Source: Betaproteobacteria bacterium (GTDB taxonomy: Bacteria; Pseudomonadota; Gammaproteobacteria; Burkholderiales; SG8-39). From it: 28,450 nucleotides of DNA. The stretch spans positions 1 to 28,450 of the forward strand of contig SCUH01000092.1 in NCBI GenBank assembly GCA_004298295.1, in the 5' to 3' direction. This document shows positions 7,111 through 13,790 of this stretch, in pieces (position 1 is the first letter of the stretch; every line of letters starts with the position of its first letter). The position numbers were made by a program, and so were the translations under genes. The notes under the pieces are model-generated. The model was given only the letters and a program-made list of their open reading frames with translations. It made no database searches and was not told the DNA's origin.

Positions 7111-8556
7111 ATGTCCGAGAGCACGAGCATCGATCGCGTCGAGTGGCCGGCGCCGCCGGAGTACGAGTATCCGCCATCGCTCGACGATTACGCGCCGGAA
7201 CTCTGCGTCCTGACCTTCGACGACGGGCGCGAGGCCTTCGGCACGCTGCTGTCCTATGCCGAAACGGCCGGGCTGCTTCGCTTCCAGTCCGACCAGGAGA
7301 TCGTTCCGGCGCACATTGCGCTGAACGCGCTGCGCGAGATCCGCCTGCAGCGGCCCGTCCCTATGAAGCGCGCCGACCGGCTGTTCGAAAATCTCGGGGA
7401 AACGGTGGCCTTCGGCGAGGACGAAAAGTTTGCCTATTCGATCCAGCTGCGCGACGGTGCCCTGCTCGCCGGCGAGACGATCGGGTTCATCAGGACCGAA
7501 GCGGGCGTCTTCCTGTATCCGCCGGAGGGCGCCGACACCGTGCGGCGGCGTTTCATCGCGGCGCACGCGATCCAGGGTTTCGAAATCCAGGACGCTCGCG
7601 CCGCGGTGCCCGCGGCGGCGGCGCGGCCGATGCAGAACGCCAAGCTGGCGGAGGTCTACCGGGATACACCGGACAAGTATCCGTACGTTCTGGAACAGCG
7701 CTACGCGCGGATCGCGAACCGCATTGCCGAGTTGTGGCTGACGCCGCAGCTCGACCGCTACTTCGACGAACTCCTGGTGGACAAGCGCGGCGGCCGCCAG
7801 GGATTCGCCGCGGACGTCATGGCGGACCTGATGGGGCTGTACGGCAAGCACACGGCGATCGTCTCCGCCAACGCCAAGGATCCGCTCGATCCCTGGGGCT
7901 TCGAAGCCATGCGCCGGGAACTCCACGAGATGGGCATCGATTTCACGCCCAAGCGCATGATGCGCGCGATCGAAAAGGGCGACGTGCGCGTGCTGGAGAA
8001 GCTGATTCGCGCCGGCATGGACGTCAACCACATCGACGACGGCGGCTGGACGCCGCTGATGGTCGCCGCGTTCAACGGCCAGGAGCAGGCCGCCCTGATG
8101 CTGATCGACGCCGGCGCTACCGTCAACGCGCGCGACCGCAGCGGCTATTCACCGCTGCACTGGGCGGCGATGAACGGCTACGTGCAGGCGGCCATGGTGC
8201 TGCTGCGCAAGGGCGCGATCGTCAACCTGCAGAACAATTTCGGCTGGACGCCGCTGCTGCACGCGGCCAGTCGCGGCCATCATCACATCGTGAAGCTGCT
8301 GCTGGAGAACGACGCGCACCCCGATCTGCCTGACAAGGAAGGCTGGACCCCGCTGCACAAGGCGGCGGTCAATGGACACTGCGAGGCGGTCGAAGCGCTG
8401 CTCGACGGCGGCGCGAACCAGAACCTGAAGCATAAGGACGGCGCAACGCCGCTGGTGCTCGCGACCGAGAAGGGACACCGCGATGTCCGCGCGGTGCTGC
8501 TCGCACAGGCGCGCATCGACAACGCCAACCAGCCCGGCGGAGCGACGCCGGCCTGA
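7111..8556 (+). CDS. Ankyrin-repeat protein with duplicated N-terminal beta-rich module
   Basis: A 481-residue soluble protein with no signal peptide. Residues ~283-476 form about six 33-residue ankyrin repeats (for example GWTPLMVAAFNGQEQAALML, GYSPLHWAAMNGY, GWTPLHKAAVNGHCEAVEAL), which normally bind proteins. The N-terminal part is unusual. Residues ~30-84 and ~107-160 look like two copies of one beta-rich unit with a DG turn (LTFDDGREAFGTLL and IQLRDGALLAGETI), each ending in an IA..AI/AL helix. Residues ~175-250 are helical (YARIANRIAELWLTPQLDRY, then DKRGGRQGFAADVMADLM). I recall similar DG-turn units at the N-termini of some betaproteobacterial PilB/GspE-like ATPases, but that link is only a suggestion. 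Function unknown. It converges on the CobD-like gene 22 bases away. Confidence 0.85.
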   Translation: MSESTSIDRVEWPAPPEYEYPPSLDDYAPELCVLTFDDGREAFGTLLSYAETAGLLRFQSDQEIVPAHIALNALREIRLQRPVPMKRADRLFENLGETVAFGEDEKFAYSIQLRDGALLAGETIGFIRTEAGVFLYPPEGADTVRRRFIAAHAIQGFEIQDARAAVPAAAARPMQNAKLAEVYRDTPDKYPYVLEQRYARIANRIAELWLTPQLDRYFDELLVDKRGGRQGFAADVMADLMGLYGKHTAIVSANAKDPLDPWGFEAMRRELHEMGIDFTPKRMMRAIEKGDVRVLEKLIRAGMDVNHIDDGGWTPLMVAAFNGQEQAALMLIDAGATVNARDRSGYSPLHWAAMNGYVQAAMVLLRKGAIVNLQNNFGWTPLLHAASRGHHHIVKLLLENDAHPDLPDKEGWTPLHKAAVNGHCEAVEALLDGGANQNLKHKDGATPLVLATEKGHRDVRAVLLAQARIDNANQPGGATPA

Positions 8557-8578
8557 AGGCGCCGGCCACGCGCCGCGC

Positions 8579-9484
8579 TCAAAGCAGCCGCGCCGCGCTC
8601 AGAATCATCAGGACGAACACCCACAGCACCAGGGCGCGCCACAGCAGCCCCACGGCACTGTCCAGGTAAGGCAGGTCGGCGGCTTCGCCGACACCGAGGT
8701 CCGGCCGCGCGACCGGCCCGTCGATTTCGCCGAGCGGCATGCCCAGACGCACGCCCATCGCGCCGGCGCCTGCGGCGAGCACGATGCCCATCGGCGCATC
8801 CGGCCAGGCGTGCGCCTGGGTGCGCCAGCAATAGATCGCGTCCTCGAAATCGCCCACCACCGCGAACGCCGCGGCGGTCAGCCGGACCGCGGGCCAGTCG
8901 AGCACTTCGCGTACCCGGGTTGCCGCGCGGCCGAATTCGCCCAGTCCGCCCCAGCGCTGATGCAGAAAGATCGCCAGCCGGTAGAGGATGGCGCCGCTCG
9001 GCCCCGGCAGCAGCATGTACCAGAACACGACGCCGAAGACGTGGCGGTGCGACGCGATCAGCGCTTCCTCGATCGCAAGCCGCAGCACTTCCTCGCGGCT
9101 GCGGTGCGCCGCCGGCTCGCCGCGCCACGCGCCGATCAGCTCGCGCGCCTGATCCACCTGGCCGTCGCGGATCGCGGTCTGGATGCCGGTGAAGTAATGG
9201 CTGAACTGGCGAAAACCGAGCGTCAGGTAGAGCACGCCGACGTTGAACGCCACTGCAAGCAGCGGATGCAGCCACAGCAGCAGGTAATGCAGCGCGACGG
9301 CAGCGAGCGCCACCGGCAGCACCGCGACCAGCCAGGCGATGCTGCCGTGGCGCTTTTCTCCGGCGTTGAACGACGCCTCGAGCCCGTTGGCGGCGTTCGC
9401 CAGCGCCGCCGACCAGGCCCTGCGGTCGCCGATCGGACGCCACTGCTCCAGCAGCAGTGCAGCAATGATAGCCAGCATTCCCAT
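8579..9484 (-). CDS. CobD/CbiB family (AmpE-like) inner-membrane protein
   Basis: A 301-residue membrane protein. It starts MGMLAIIAALLLEQWRP and has hydrophobic segments near residues 1-12, 45-75, 80-95, 145-165, 225-245 and at the C-terminus. The central block, AIEEALIASHRHVFGVVFWY followed by LLPGPSGAILYRL, matches the core of the CobD/CbiB/AmpE superfamily. No cobalamin genes are nearby and the block looks more like AmpE (a sensor-like partner of AmpD) than the cobalamin enzyme, so I would not assign adenosylcobinamide synthesis. ATG 9484 and ATG 9478 are both possible starts, and neither has a strong ribosome-binding site. It lies 32 bases downstream of the Nudix gene on the same strand and is probably co-transcribed with it. 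Confidence 0.75.
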   Translation of the reverse strand: MGMLAIIAALLLEQWRPIGDRRAWSAALANAANGLEASFNAGEKRHGSIAWLVAVLPVALAAVALHYLLLWLHPLLAVAFNVGVLYLTLGFRQFSHYFTGIQTAIRDGQVDQARELIGAWRGEPAAHRSREEVLRLAIEEALIASHRHVFGVVFWYMLLPGPSGAILYRLAIFLHQRWGGLGEFGRAATRVREVLDWPAVRLTAAAFAVVGDFEDAIYCWRTQAHAWPDAPMGIVLAAGAGAMGVRLGMPLGEIDGPVARPDLGVGEAADLPYLDSAVGLLWRALVLWVFVLMILSAARLL

Positions 9485-9516
9485 GACGCGAACCAAGATA
9501 GCACAGCGCCGTCGCG

Positions 9517-10146
9517 CTACAGCCCGGCGCGCAGATGGCGATAGAGGTTGACCAGCATCGCCGCAGTGGCGCCCCAGATGTAGTGCCGGCCGTAAGGCAT
9601 CGCGAAATACTGCACCTGGCGCCCCTGGAACTCGCGTGCATGACGCTGGTGGTTTGCCGGATCGAGCAGGAAGGACAGCGGCACCTCGAAGGCCTCCTCG
9701 ACCTCGTGCGCGTCCAGGCGCAACTCGAACGGCGGCGTTACCAGCGCCACCACGGGCGAGATCCGGTATCCGGTGCGGGTGCAGTAATCCTGCAGGCGTC
9801 CGATGGTCTCGATGCAGTGCCGCGCCAGGCCGATTTCTTCGAGCGTCTCGCGCAGCGCGGTCGCTTCGGGCGAGGCGTCGTGCGCCTCGGCGCGGCCGCC
9901 GGGAAAACTGACCTGCCCGGAGTGGCTTTTCAGGTGCGCCGTGCGGCGCGTCAGGAGCACCGTCAGTTCGGCGGACCGAAGCACGATCGGGATCAGGACT
10001 GAGGCCGGCGTCAGCGCAGGGTTGTTCGCCACGGCGCCCTGGTCGCCCTCGATCGCGAGCGGCGCCGACCGCGCGGCGGCAAAGTGTCGCCGCAGCCAGA
10101 CAGCGTCCAGTTCGACCGCCCGATCGTGTTTCAGCGTGGCGCGCAA
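9517..10146 (-). CDS. Nudix hydrolase, CoA pyrophosphatase (NudL/UPF0035) type
   Basis: A 209-residue enzyme expected to cleave coenzyme A or its derivatives to 3',5'-ADP and phosphopantetheine. The NudL/UPF0035 signature LLTRRTAHLKSHSGQVSFPG (residues 64-83) runs directly into the Nudix box GGRAEAHDASPEATALRE and TLEEIGL (83-107), whose Glu residues bind metal. The start codon is TTG 10146. It is preceded by an excellent ribosome-binding site (complement of 10155-10163, GAGGGAGGA) eight bases away, and there is no in-frame ATG nearby. It is divergent from the small secreted-protein gene at 10238 and followed by the AmpE-like gene on the same strand. Confidence 0.9.
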   Translation of the reverse strand: MRATLKHDRAVELDAVWLRRHFAAARSAPLAIEGDQGAVANNPALTPASVLIPIVLRSAELTVLLTRRTAHLKSHSGQVSFPGGRAEAHDASPEATALRETLEEIGLARHCIETIGRLQDYCTRTGYRISPVVALVTPPFELRLDAHEVEEAFEVPLSFLLDPANHQRHAREFQGRQVQYFAMPYGRHYIWGATAAMLVNLYRHLRAGL

Positions 10147-10154
10147 ATGGAATA

Positions 10155-10163
10155 TCCTCCCTC
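10155..10163 (-). promoter_or_regulatory. Strong Shine-Dalgarno deciding a TTG start
   Basis: On the minus strand this reads GAGGGAGGA, almost a full anti-SD complement, eight bases before TTG 10146. It is the main reason for choosing TTG as the start of the Nudix hydrolase. Confidence 0.75.
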
Positions 10164-10237
10164 AGGCAGCTGTTTTCGCCCTGTCTGGCATCATAGTCCG
10201 GACGAGCATGACCTCTACAACCCCGCAAGGAGGAATC

Positions 10238-10477
10238 GTGAAACGCACCACACTATTCGTTGCCCTGGCCTTTGCCAGCAGCTTTGCGCTGGCGAGCACC
10301 TGCCCGAAACTGATGAAACAGATTGACGACGCGCTGCCGTCGGCGAAGATCAGCGCCGCACAGATGGCGGAAGTGAAGAAGCTGAGGACTGAAGGCGAAG
10401 CTCACCACAAAGCCGGCAAGCACGCCGATTCGGAGGCCGCGCTCAACAAGGCCAAGGGCATTCTCGGCATCAAGTAG
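10238..10477 (+). CDS. Small secreted protein of unknown function
   Basis: A 79-residue protein starting at GTG 10238, with AAGGAGG at 10228-10234 as ribosome-binding site. The N-terminus MKRTTLFVALAFASSFALAS is a clear Sec signal peptide with cleavage probably after ALA. The mature protein is ~60 residues, helical and charged, with one early cysteine (TCPKLMKQIDDALP) and a histidine-containing C-terminus (EGEAHHKAGKHADSEAALNK, then AKGILGIK). The LR.EGE..H.AGKHA.S...L pattern recalls conserved small periplasmic proteins of betaproteobacteria with no assigned function. The cysteine is not in a lipobox, so it is probably periplasmic rather than lipidated. A strong terminator follows directly. 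Confidence 0.78.
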   Translation: MKRTTLFVALAFASSFALASTCPKLMKQIDDALPSAKISAAQMAEVKKLRTEGEAHHKAGKHADSEAALNKAKGILGIK

Positions 10478-10490
10478 GGTCCGCGCCGAG

Positions 10491-10526
10491 AAGTGAAAAC
10501 GCCGCCCGCGGGCGGCGTTTTCACTT
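10491..10526. terminator. Perfect 36-bp palindrome, bidirectional terminator
   Basis: The left arm AAGTGAAAACGCCGCCCG (10491-10508) is followed immediately by its exact reverse complement (10509-10526). An RNA from either strand forms a very stable GC-rich hairpin with an A-rich upstream side and a U-rich downstream side (GTTTTCACTT). It lies between two convergent genes, ending at 10477 (+) and 10540 (-), and is well placed to terminate both. Confidence 0.88.
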
Positions 10527-10539
10527 GCGCTGGCGGCGG

Positions 10540-11529
10540 CTACTTGATCGCCTGCAGCTTGTCGAAGACGTCCTTCGGCCACGGCAAGGCGCCGCCGTCG
10601 GGCAGCTTGCCGGCGGCGTAGAACTTCTGCACCGCGGCCATGAACGGCTTGCGATCGACCATCACCACGGTCTTGCCGCGCTTGGTGAAGTCCGTCATGA
10701 GCTGCTTCTCGACCGCGACGATTTCGCCGGTGGCGCGCGTCGCCGCTTCCTGGAAGATCGCCGTGAAGGTGCGGCGATCGGCCTCCGACAGCTTGTTCCA
10801 CAACGGCGCGCCGATGATCGTGAGCAGGGCATCGGTGATGTGCGCGGTGATGTTGATGTGCGACTGCACCTCGTAGAACTTTTTCGCGTCGATCGTCGGC
10901 AGGGGATTCTCCTGCGCCTCGACAGTCTTGTTCTGCAGCGCGAGATACACCTCGGCAAAGGCGATCGGCGTCGGATTGGCGCCCACCGCGCGCGGGAAGA
11001 GCGTATACAGCGGCGCGTCCGGCACGCGGATCTTGAGGCCTTTCATGTCCTCGGGCCGGTTGAGCGCCTTGTTGGCCGTGGTCTGGCGGTTGCCGTAGTA
11101 GGTGATCGCGACGACGCGGTTGCCGTCGGTCGCCTTGGCGTAGCCGTCGGCCAGCTCGCCGAACAGCTTGCTGGAGGCGAATTTCTTCCAGTGATCGAAG
11201 TCGCGGAAGATGAATGGCGCGCCGCCGATCGAGATCGGGCCGTAGTTGCGGCCGGCGAACAGCTGCCCGGTATAGATGATGTCGACCGTACCCAGCGTTA
11301 GACCCTGGTTGATGTCGGTCTCCTTGCCGAGCGACGAGGCCGGGAAGACCTCCATCGCGTAGCGGTTCGCGGTACGCTTGGCGACCTCGCCTGCCGCCCA
11401 CACGGCGGCGGTATGGTAAGGCTCGCTGGTTTCGTAGACATGCGCGAACTTGAGCTTCTGCTGCGCCAATGCCGCGCCCGAGGCGACGAGCGCTGCAGCG
11501 GCGGCAAGCGCCGCGATCCGGAATTTCAT
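10540..11529 (-). CDS. dctP: TRAP transporter substrate-binding protein, DctP family
   Basis: A 329-residue periplasmic solute receptor. It has a signal peptide (MKFRIAALAAAAALVASGAA, then LAQQ, cleavage near residue 22). DctP-family features include LKFAHVYETSEPYHTAAVWA, FPASSLGKETDINQGLTLGT, and GLKIRVPDAPLY with Arg167, the likely carboxylate-binding Arg of TRAP receptors. This is followed by NPTPIAFAEVYLALQNKTVE. Such proteins bind organic acids and deliver them to the DctQM permease, driven by an ion gradient. No dctQ or dctM lies beside it, so it is an orphan receptor here. The ribosome-binding site GGGAGGG precedes the ATG. The ligand cannot be read from the sequence. Confidence 0.92.
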   Translation of the reverse strand: MKFRIAALAAAAALVASGAALAQQKLKFAHVYETSEPYHTAAVWAAGEVAKRTANRYAMEVFPASSLGKETDINQGLTLGTVDIIYTGQLFAGRNYGPISIGGAPFIFRDFDHWKKFASSKLFGELADGYAKATDGNRVVAITYYGNRQTTANKALNRPEDMKGLKIRVPDAPLYTLFPRAVGANPTPIAFAEVYLALQNKTVEAQENPLPTIDAKKFYEVQSHINITAHITDALLTIIGAPLWNKLSEADRRTFTAIFQEAATRATGEIVAVEKQLMTDFTKRGKTVVMVDRKPFMAAVQKFYAAGKLPDGGALPWPKDVFDKLQAIK

Positions 11530-11624
11530 CGGTAACCCTCCCTTGGGTGGCGAACGGCGCGTAGAATCGCGCCCTCGCCTGGAATTCTAGCCTGTTACCC
11601 GAACGGTTAAAAGGCGCGCTCCTG

Positions 11625-12530
11625 ATGGCCGGCGCTGCGGTCTGCTTTTCGACCGGCGGGCTGTTCGTGCGCCACTTGCCCGCGCTCCAGCCCCAGCAGA
11701 TCGTGTTCTGGCGCTCGCTGTTCGCCGGCATCTTCATCTTCTGCGTGCTGGCCCGCTGGCATCGAGGGGCGCTGCCCGCACGCGTGCGCGCCGCGGGCCG
11801 CGCCGGCCTGGTGTCGGCGTGCTTTCTCGCCGCCACGTTCTTCCTTTTCATTTTCTCCATCAGCCATACCACGGTCGCCAACGCGGCCGCCCTCATGAGC
11901 ACCGGCCCGCTGTTCCTCGCGGTGGCCGCCTGGGCCTTCCTCGGCGAGCGCCCGCGCACCGGCACCTGGCTTGCCATCGCGGCCGCGCTCGCCGGCACGG
12001 CGCTCATGTTTTCCGAGGGTTTCGGCGCGGGCCAGATGCTCGGCAACCTGCTCGCGCTCGGCGTACCCGCTGCGTTCACGGTCAATTACATCGTGCTGCG
12101 TCGCGCGCCGGCCGCTACCGACCCCACAGTGGCCGCGCTCCTTGCGGCGCTGCTGGCGGTCGCCGTGGCGGCGCCGCTAGCGTGGCCGCTCGCGATTTCG
12201 CTGCGCGACCTCGCCGTGGTGGCGGCGCTCGGCATCATCCAGATCGGCTGCGGGCTCGTGCTGATGACGCGCGCCTACCACCGCCTGAGCGCAGGAGAAC
12301 TGGGGCTCATCAGCCTCGCCGAACCGGTGCTGGCACCGCTCTGGGTGTGGCTCGCGATCAGCGAGCGCCCGGGTGCCGCGGCGCTCGCCGGCGGCGTGCT
12401 GGTGCTCGCTGCCGTATTCCTCAACCAGCTCCTGCTGTTCAGGGCAGCAGCACGATCGACCCGGTCGTCTTGCGGCCTTCGAGATCGCGATGCGCCTGCG
12501 CAGCGTCGGCCAGGGGATAGCGCCCCGTGA
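11625..12530 (+). CDS. EamA/DMT-family permease
   Basis: A 301-residue membrane protein with about ten hydrophobic helices in two EamA halves (roughly residues 1-125 and 135-265). A first-half signature is SISHTTVANAAALMSTGPLF followed by LGERP; the second half has ISLAEPVLAPLWVWLAISER followed by PGAAALAGGVLVL. DMT permeases export or exchange small metabolites; the substrate is unknown. The ATG at 11625 has only AAGG 11 bases upstream. The frame is open back to 11565 and the first helix looks slightly short, so a non-ATG start (for example CTG 11592) is possible. The normal family end is near VFLNQLL. The last ~30 residues are a hydrophilic tail read from sequence antisense to the end of qor (92-base overlap). 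Confidence 0.85.
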   Translation: MAGAAVCFSTGGLFVRHLPALQPQQIVFWRSLFAGIFIFCVLARWHRGALPARVRAAGRAGLVSACFLAATFFLFIFSISHTTVANAAALMSTGPLFLAVAAWAFLGERPRTGTWLAIAAALAGTALMFSEGFGAGQMLGNLLALGVPAAFTVNYIVLRRAPAATDPTVAALLAALLAVAVAAPLAWPLAISLRDLAVVAALGIIQIGCGLVLMTRAYHRLSAGELGLISLAEPVLAPLWVWLAISERPGAAALAGGVLVLAAVFLNQLLLFRAAARSTRSSCGLRDRDAPAQRRPGDSAP

Positions 12531-13413
12531 CCTCGATCCTGACCTTGCCCGAGCGCACCACCCCGAACAGCGACTCGGCCGCGGCCTCGAGATCGGCGCG
12601 CGCCGCGACGTAGTGGACCAGCGTCGGGCGAGTCACGAAGAGCGAACCCTTTTGCGCCAGCAGGCCCACGGGGAACGGCGGTACCGCACCGGAGGCGTTG
12701 CCGAAGGACACCATCAGGCCGAGCGGTCGCAGGCAATCGAGCGATCCGTCCCACGTGGTCTTGCCCACCGAGTCGTAGACCACCGCCAGGCCCTTGCCGC
12801 CGGTGATCGCCTTGACGCGCTCGGCGAAGTTTTCGCGCGTGTACACGATGACGTGGTCGCAGCCGTGCGCTCTGGCCAGCGCCGCCTTCTCGTCGGAGCC
12901 GACCGTGCCGATCACCGTGACCCCCTTGGCCTTGAGCCACTGGCAGGCAATCAACCCGACTCCGCCCGCCGCCGCGTGCCAAAGCACCGTCTCGCCCGGC
13001 TTCACGGCGTAAGTGCGGTGAATCAGGTACCACACGGTCATGCCTTTGAGCATCATCGAGGCCGCCTGCTCGTCCGAGATGCCGTCCGGGATCTTCACCA
13101 GCCGGTCCGCGGGGTAGAGCCGTTCCTCGGCGTAGGCTCCCGGCGGCGCGCCGGTATAGGCGACGCGGTCACCCGGTTTCACCTGCGTAACACCCGGCCC
13201 CACGGCCGCGACGACGCCCGCGCCCTCGTTACCGGCGACGCAGGGCAACGGCAAGGCATATAGACCCGTGCGCTGGTAGGTGTCGATGAAGTTGACGCCG
13301 ATCGCCGTATGCCGGATTCGCGCCTGGTTCGGCCCCGGATCCGGCACCGCAACGTCGTCCATCTGGAGGACTTCCGGCCCTCCCGTCTTGTGAAAGCGAA
13401 TTGCCTTGGTCAT
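12439..13413 (-). CDS. qor: NADPH:quinone oxidoreductase (zinc-independent MDR family)
   Basis: A 324-residue enzyme of the medium-chain dehydrogenase/reductase superfamily that reduces quinones with NADPH. It tracks E. coli Qor from end to end: N-terminus FHKTGGPEVLQ, then AIGVNFIDTYQRTGLY, the nucleotide-binding AAAGGVGLIACQWLKAKG, VYDSVGKTTWDGSLDCL, VSFGNASGAVPPF, QKGSLFVTRP, and a final GSIVLLP. Zinc-ligand cysteines of alcohol dehydrogenases are absent. ATG 13413 follows AGGAGA and overlaps the stop of the phaM-like gene (ATGA), so the two are coupled. The 3' end overlaps the convergent EamA gene by 92 bases. Confidence 0.94.
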   Translation of the reverse strand: MTKAIRFHKTGGPEVLQMDDVAVPDPGPNQARIRHTAIGVNFIDTYQRTGLYALPLPCVAGNEGAGVVAAVGPGVTQVKPGDRVAYTGAPPGAYAEERLYPADRLVKIPDGISDEQAASMMLKGMTVWYLIHRTYAVKPGETVLWHAAAGGVGLIACQWLKAKGVTVIGTVGSDEKAALARAHGCDHVIVYTRENFAERVKAITGGKGLAVVYDSVGKTTWDGSLDCLRPLGLMVSFGNASGAVPPFPVGLLAQKGSLFVTRPTLVHYVAARADLEAAAESLFGVVRSGKVRIEVTGRYPLADAAQAHRDLEGRKTTGSIVLLP

Positions 13414-13787
13414 GACTTCTTCTCCTGGTTGCGGTTGGGATCCTGCACTTCGGTTCCGGCCGCGGCCTGCATCGCCTGCTGCATCGCGCTCCACGGCCAG
13501 AGCATCGGGTTGGGTTGCTGCGCCGCCGCGGCGTCCTTGCCGGCCTCGGCGCCGGCGCGCATCGCCTGCAGCGTTGCCTTCTGCATTTCGAGTGCCTGGA
13601 TCGCCATGCGCAGCATGTTGAGGTTCATCGCCAGCCAGCCTTCCACCGCTTTCAGCTCGGCGATGTGCTTCTTGACTTCCTGCGGATCGAGCGTCGGCAT
13701 GGCCAGCCCGGGTACCGGCACGCCGAGCGGCCCCCACAGGCGGCGAAACGTTTCGAACGGATCGTGCGGCGACTGCGGCTCTGCCAT
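13410..13787 (-). CDS. phaM: PhaM-family polyhydroxyalkanoate granule regulatory protein
   Basis: A 125-residue soluble protein. The central segment (about 28-70: GLAMPTLDPQEVKKHIAELK, then AVEGWLAMNLNMLRMAIQAL and EMQKATLQAM) matches, from memory, the PhaM family. In Cupriavidus, PhaM binds PHA synthase PhaC and DNA and links PHB granules to the nucleoid. The N-terminus DPFETFRRLWGPLGVPVPG is also typical. The C-terminal ~35 residues are Ala/Gln-rich and end in a short KKS, without the long PAKKA-type basic tail of Cupriavidus PhaM, so DNA binding may be weaker. It sits 3 bases after the patatin gene and overlaps qor. No phaC, phaA or phaB is in the window. Confidence 0.8.
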   Translation of the reverse strand: MAEPQSPHDPFETFRRLWGPLGVPVPGLAMPTLDPQEVKKHIAELKAVEGWLAMNLNMLRMAIQALEMQKATLQAMRAGAEAGKDAAAAQQPNPMLWPWSAMQQAMQAAAGTEVQDPNRNQEKKS

Positions 13788-13790
13788 GGT

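Noticed and set aside
8557..8578. GGCGC..GCGCC inverted repeat between the ankyrin and CobD-like genes as a terminator
   Set aside because: Only a 5-bp stem in very GC-rich sequence with no T tract; likely chance.
8579..9484. Cobalamin biosynthesis enzyme CbiB
   Set aside because: No cobalamin genes nearby and the core motif resembles AmpE; only the superfamily is claimed.
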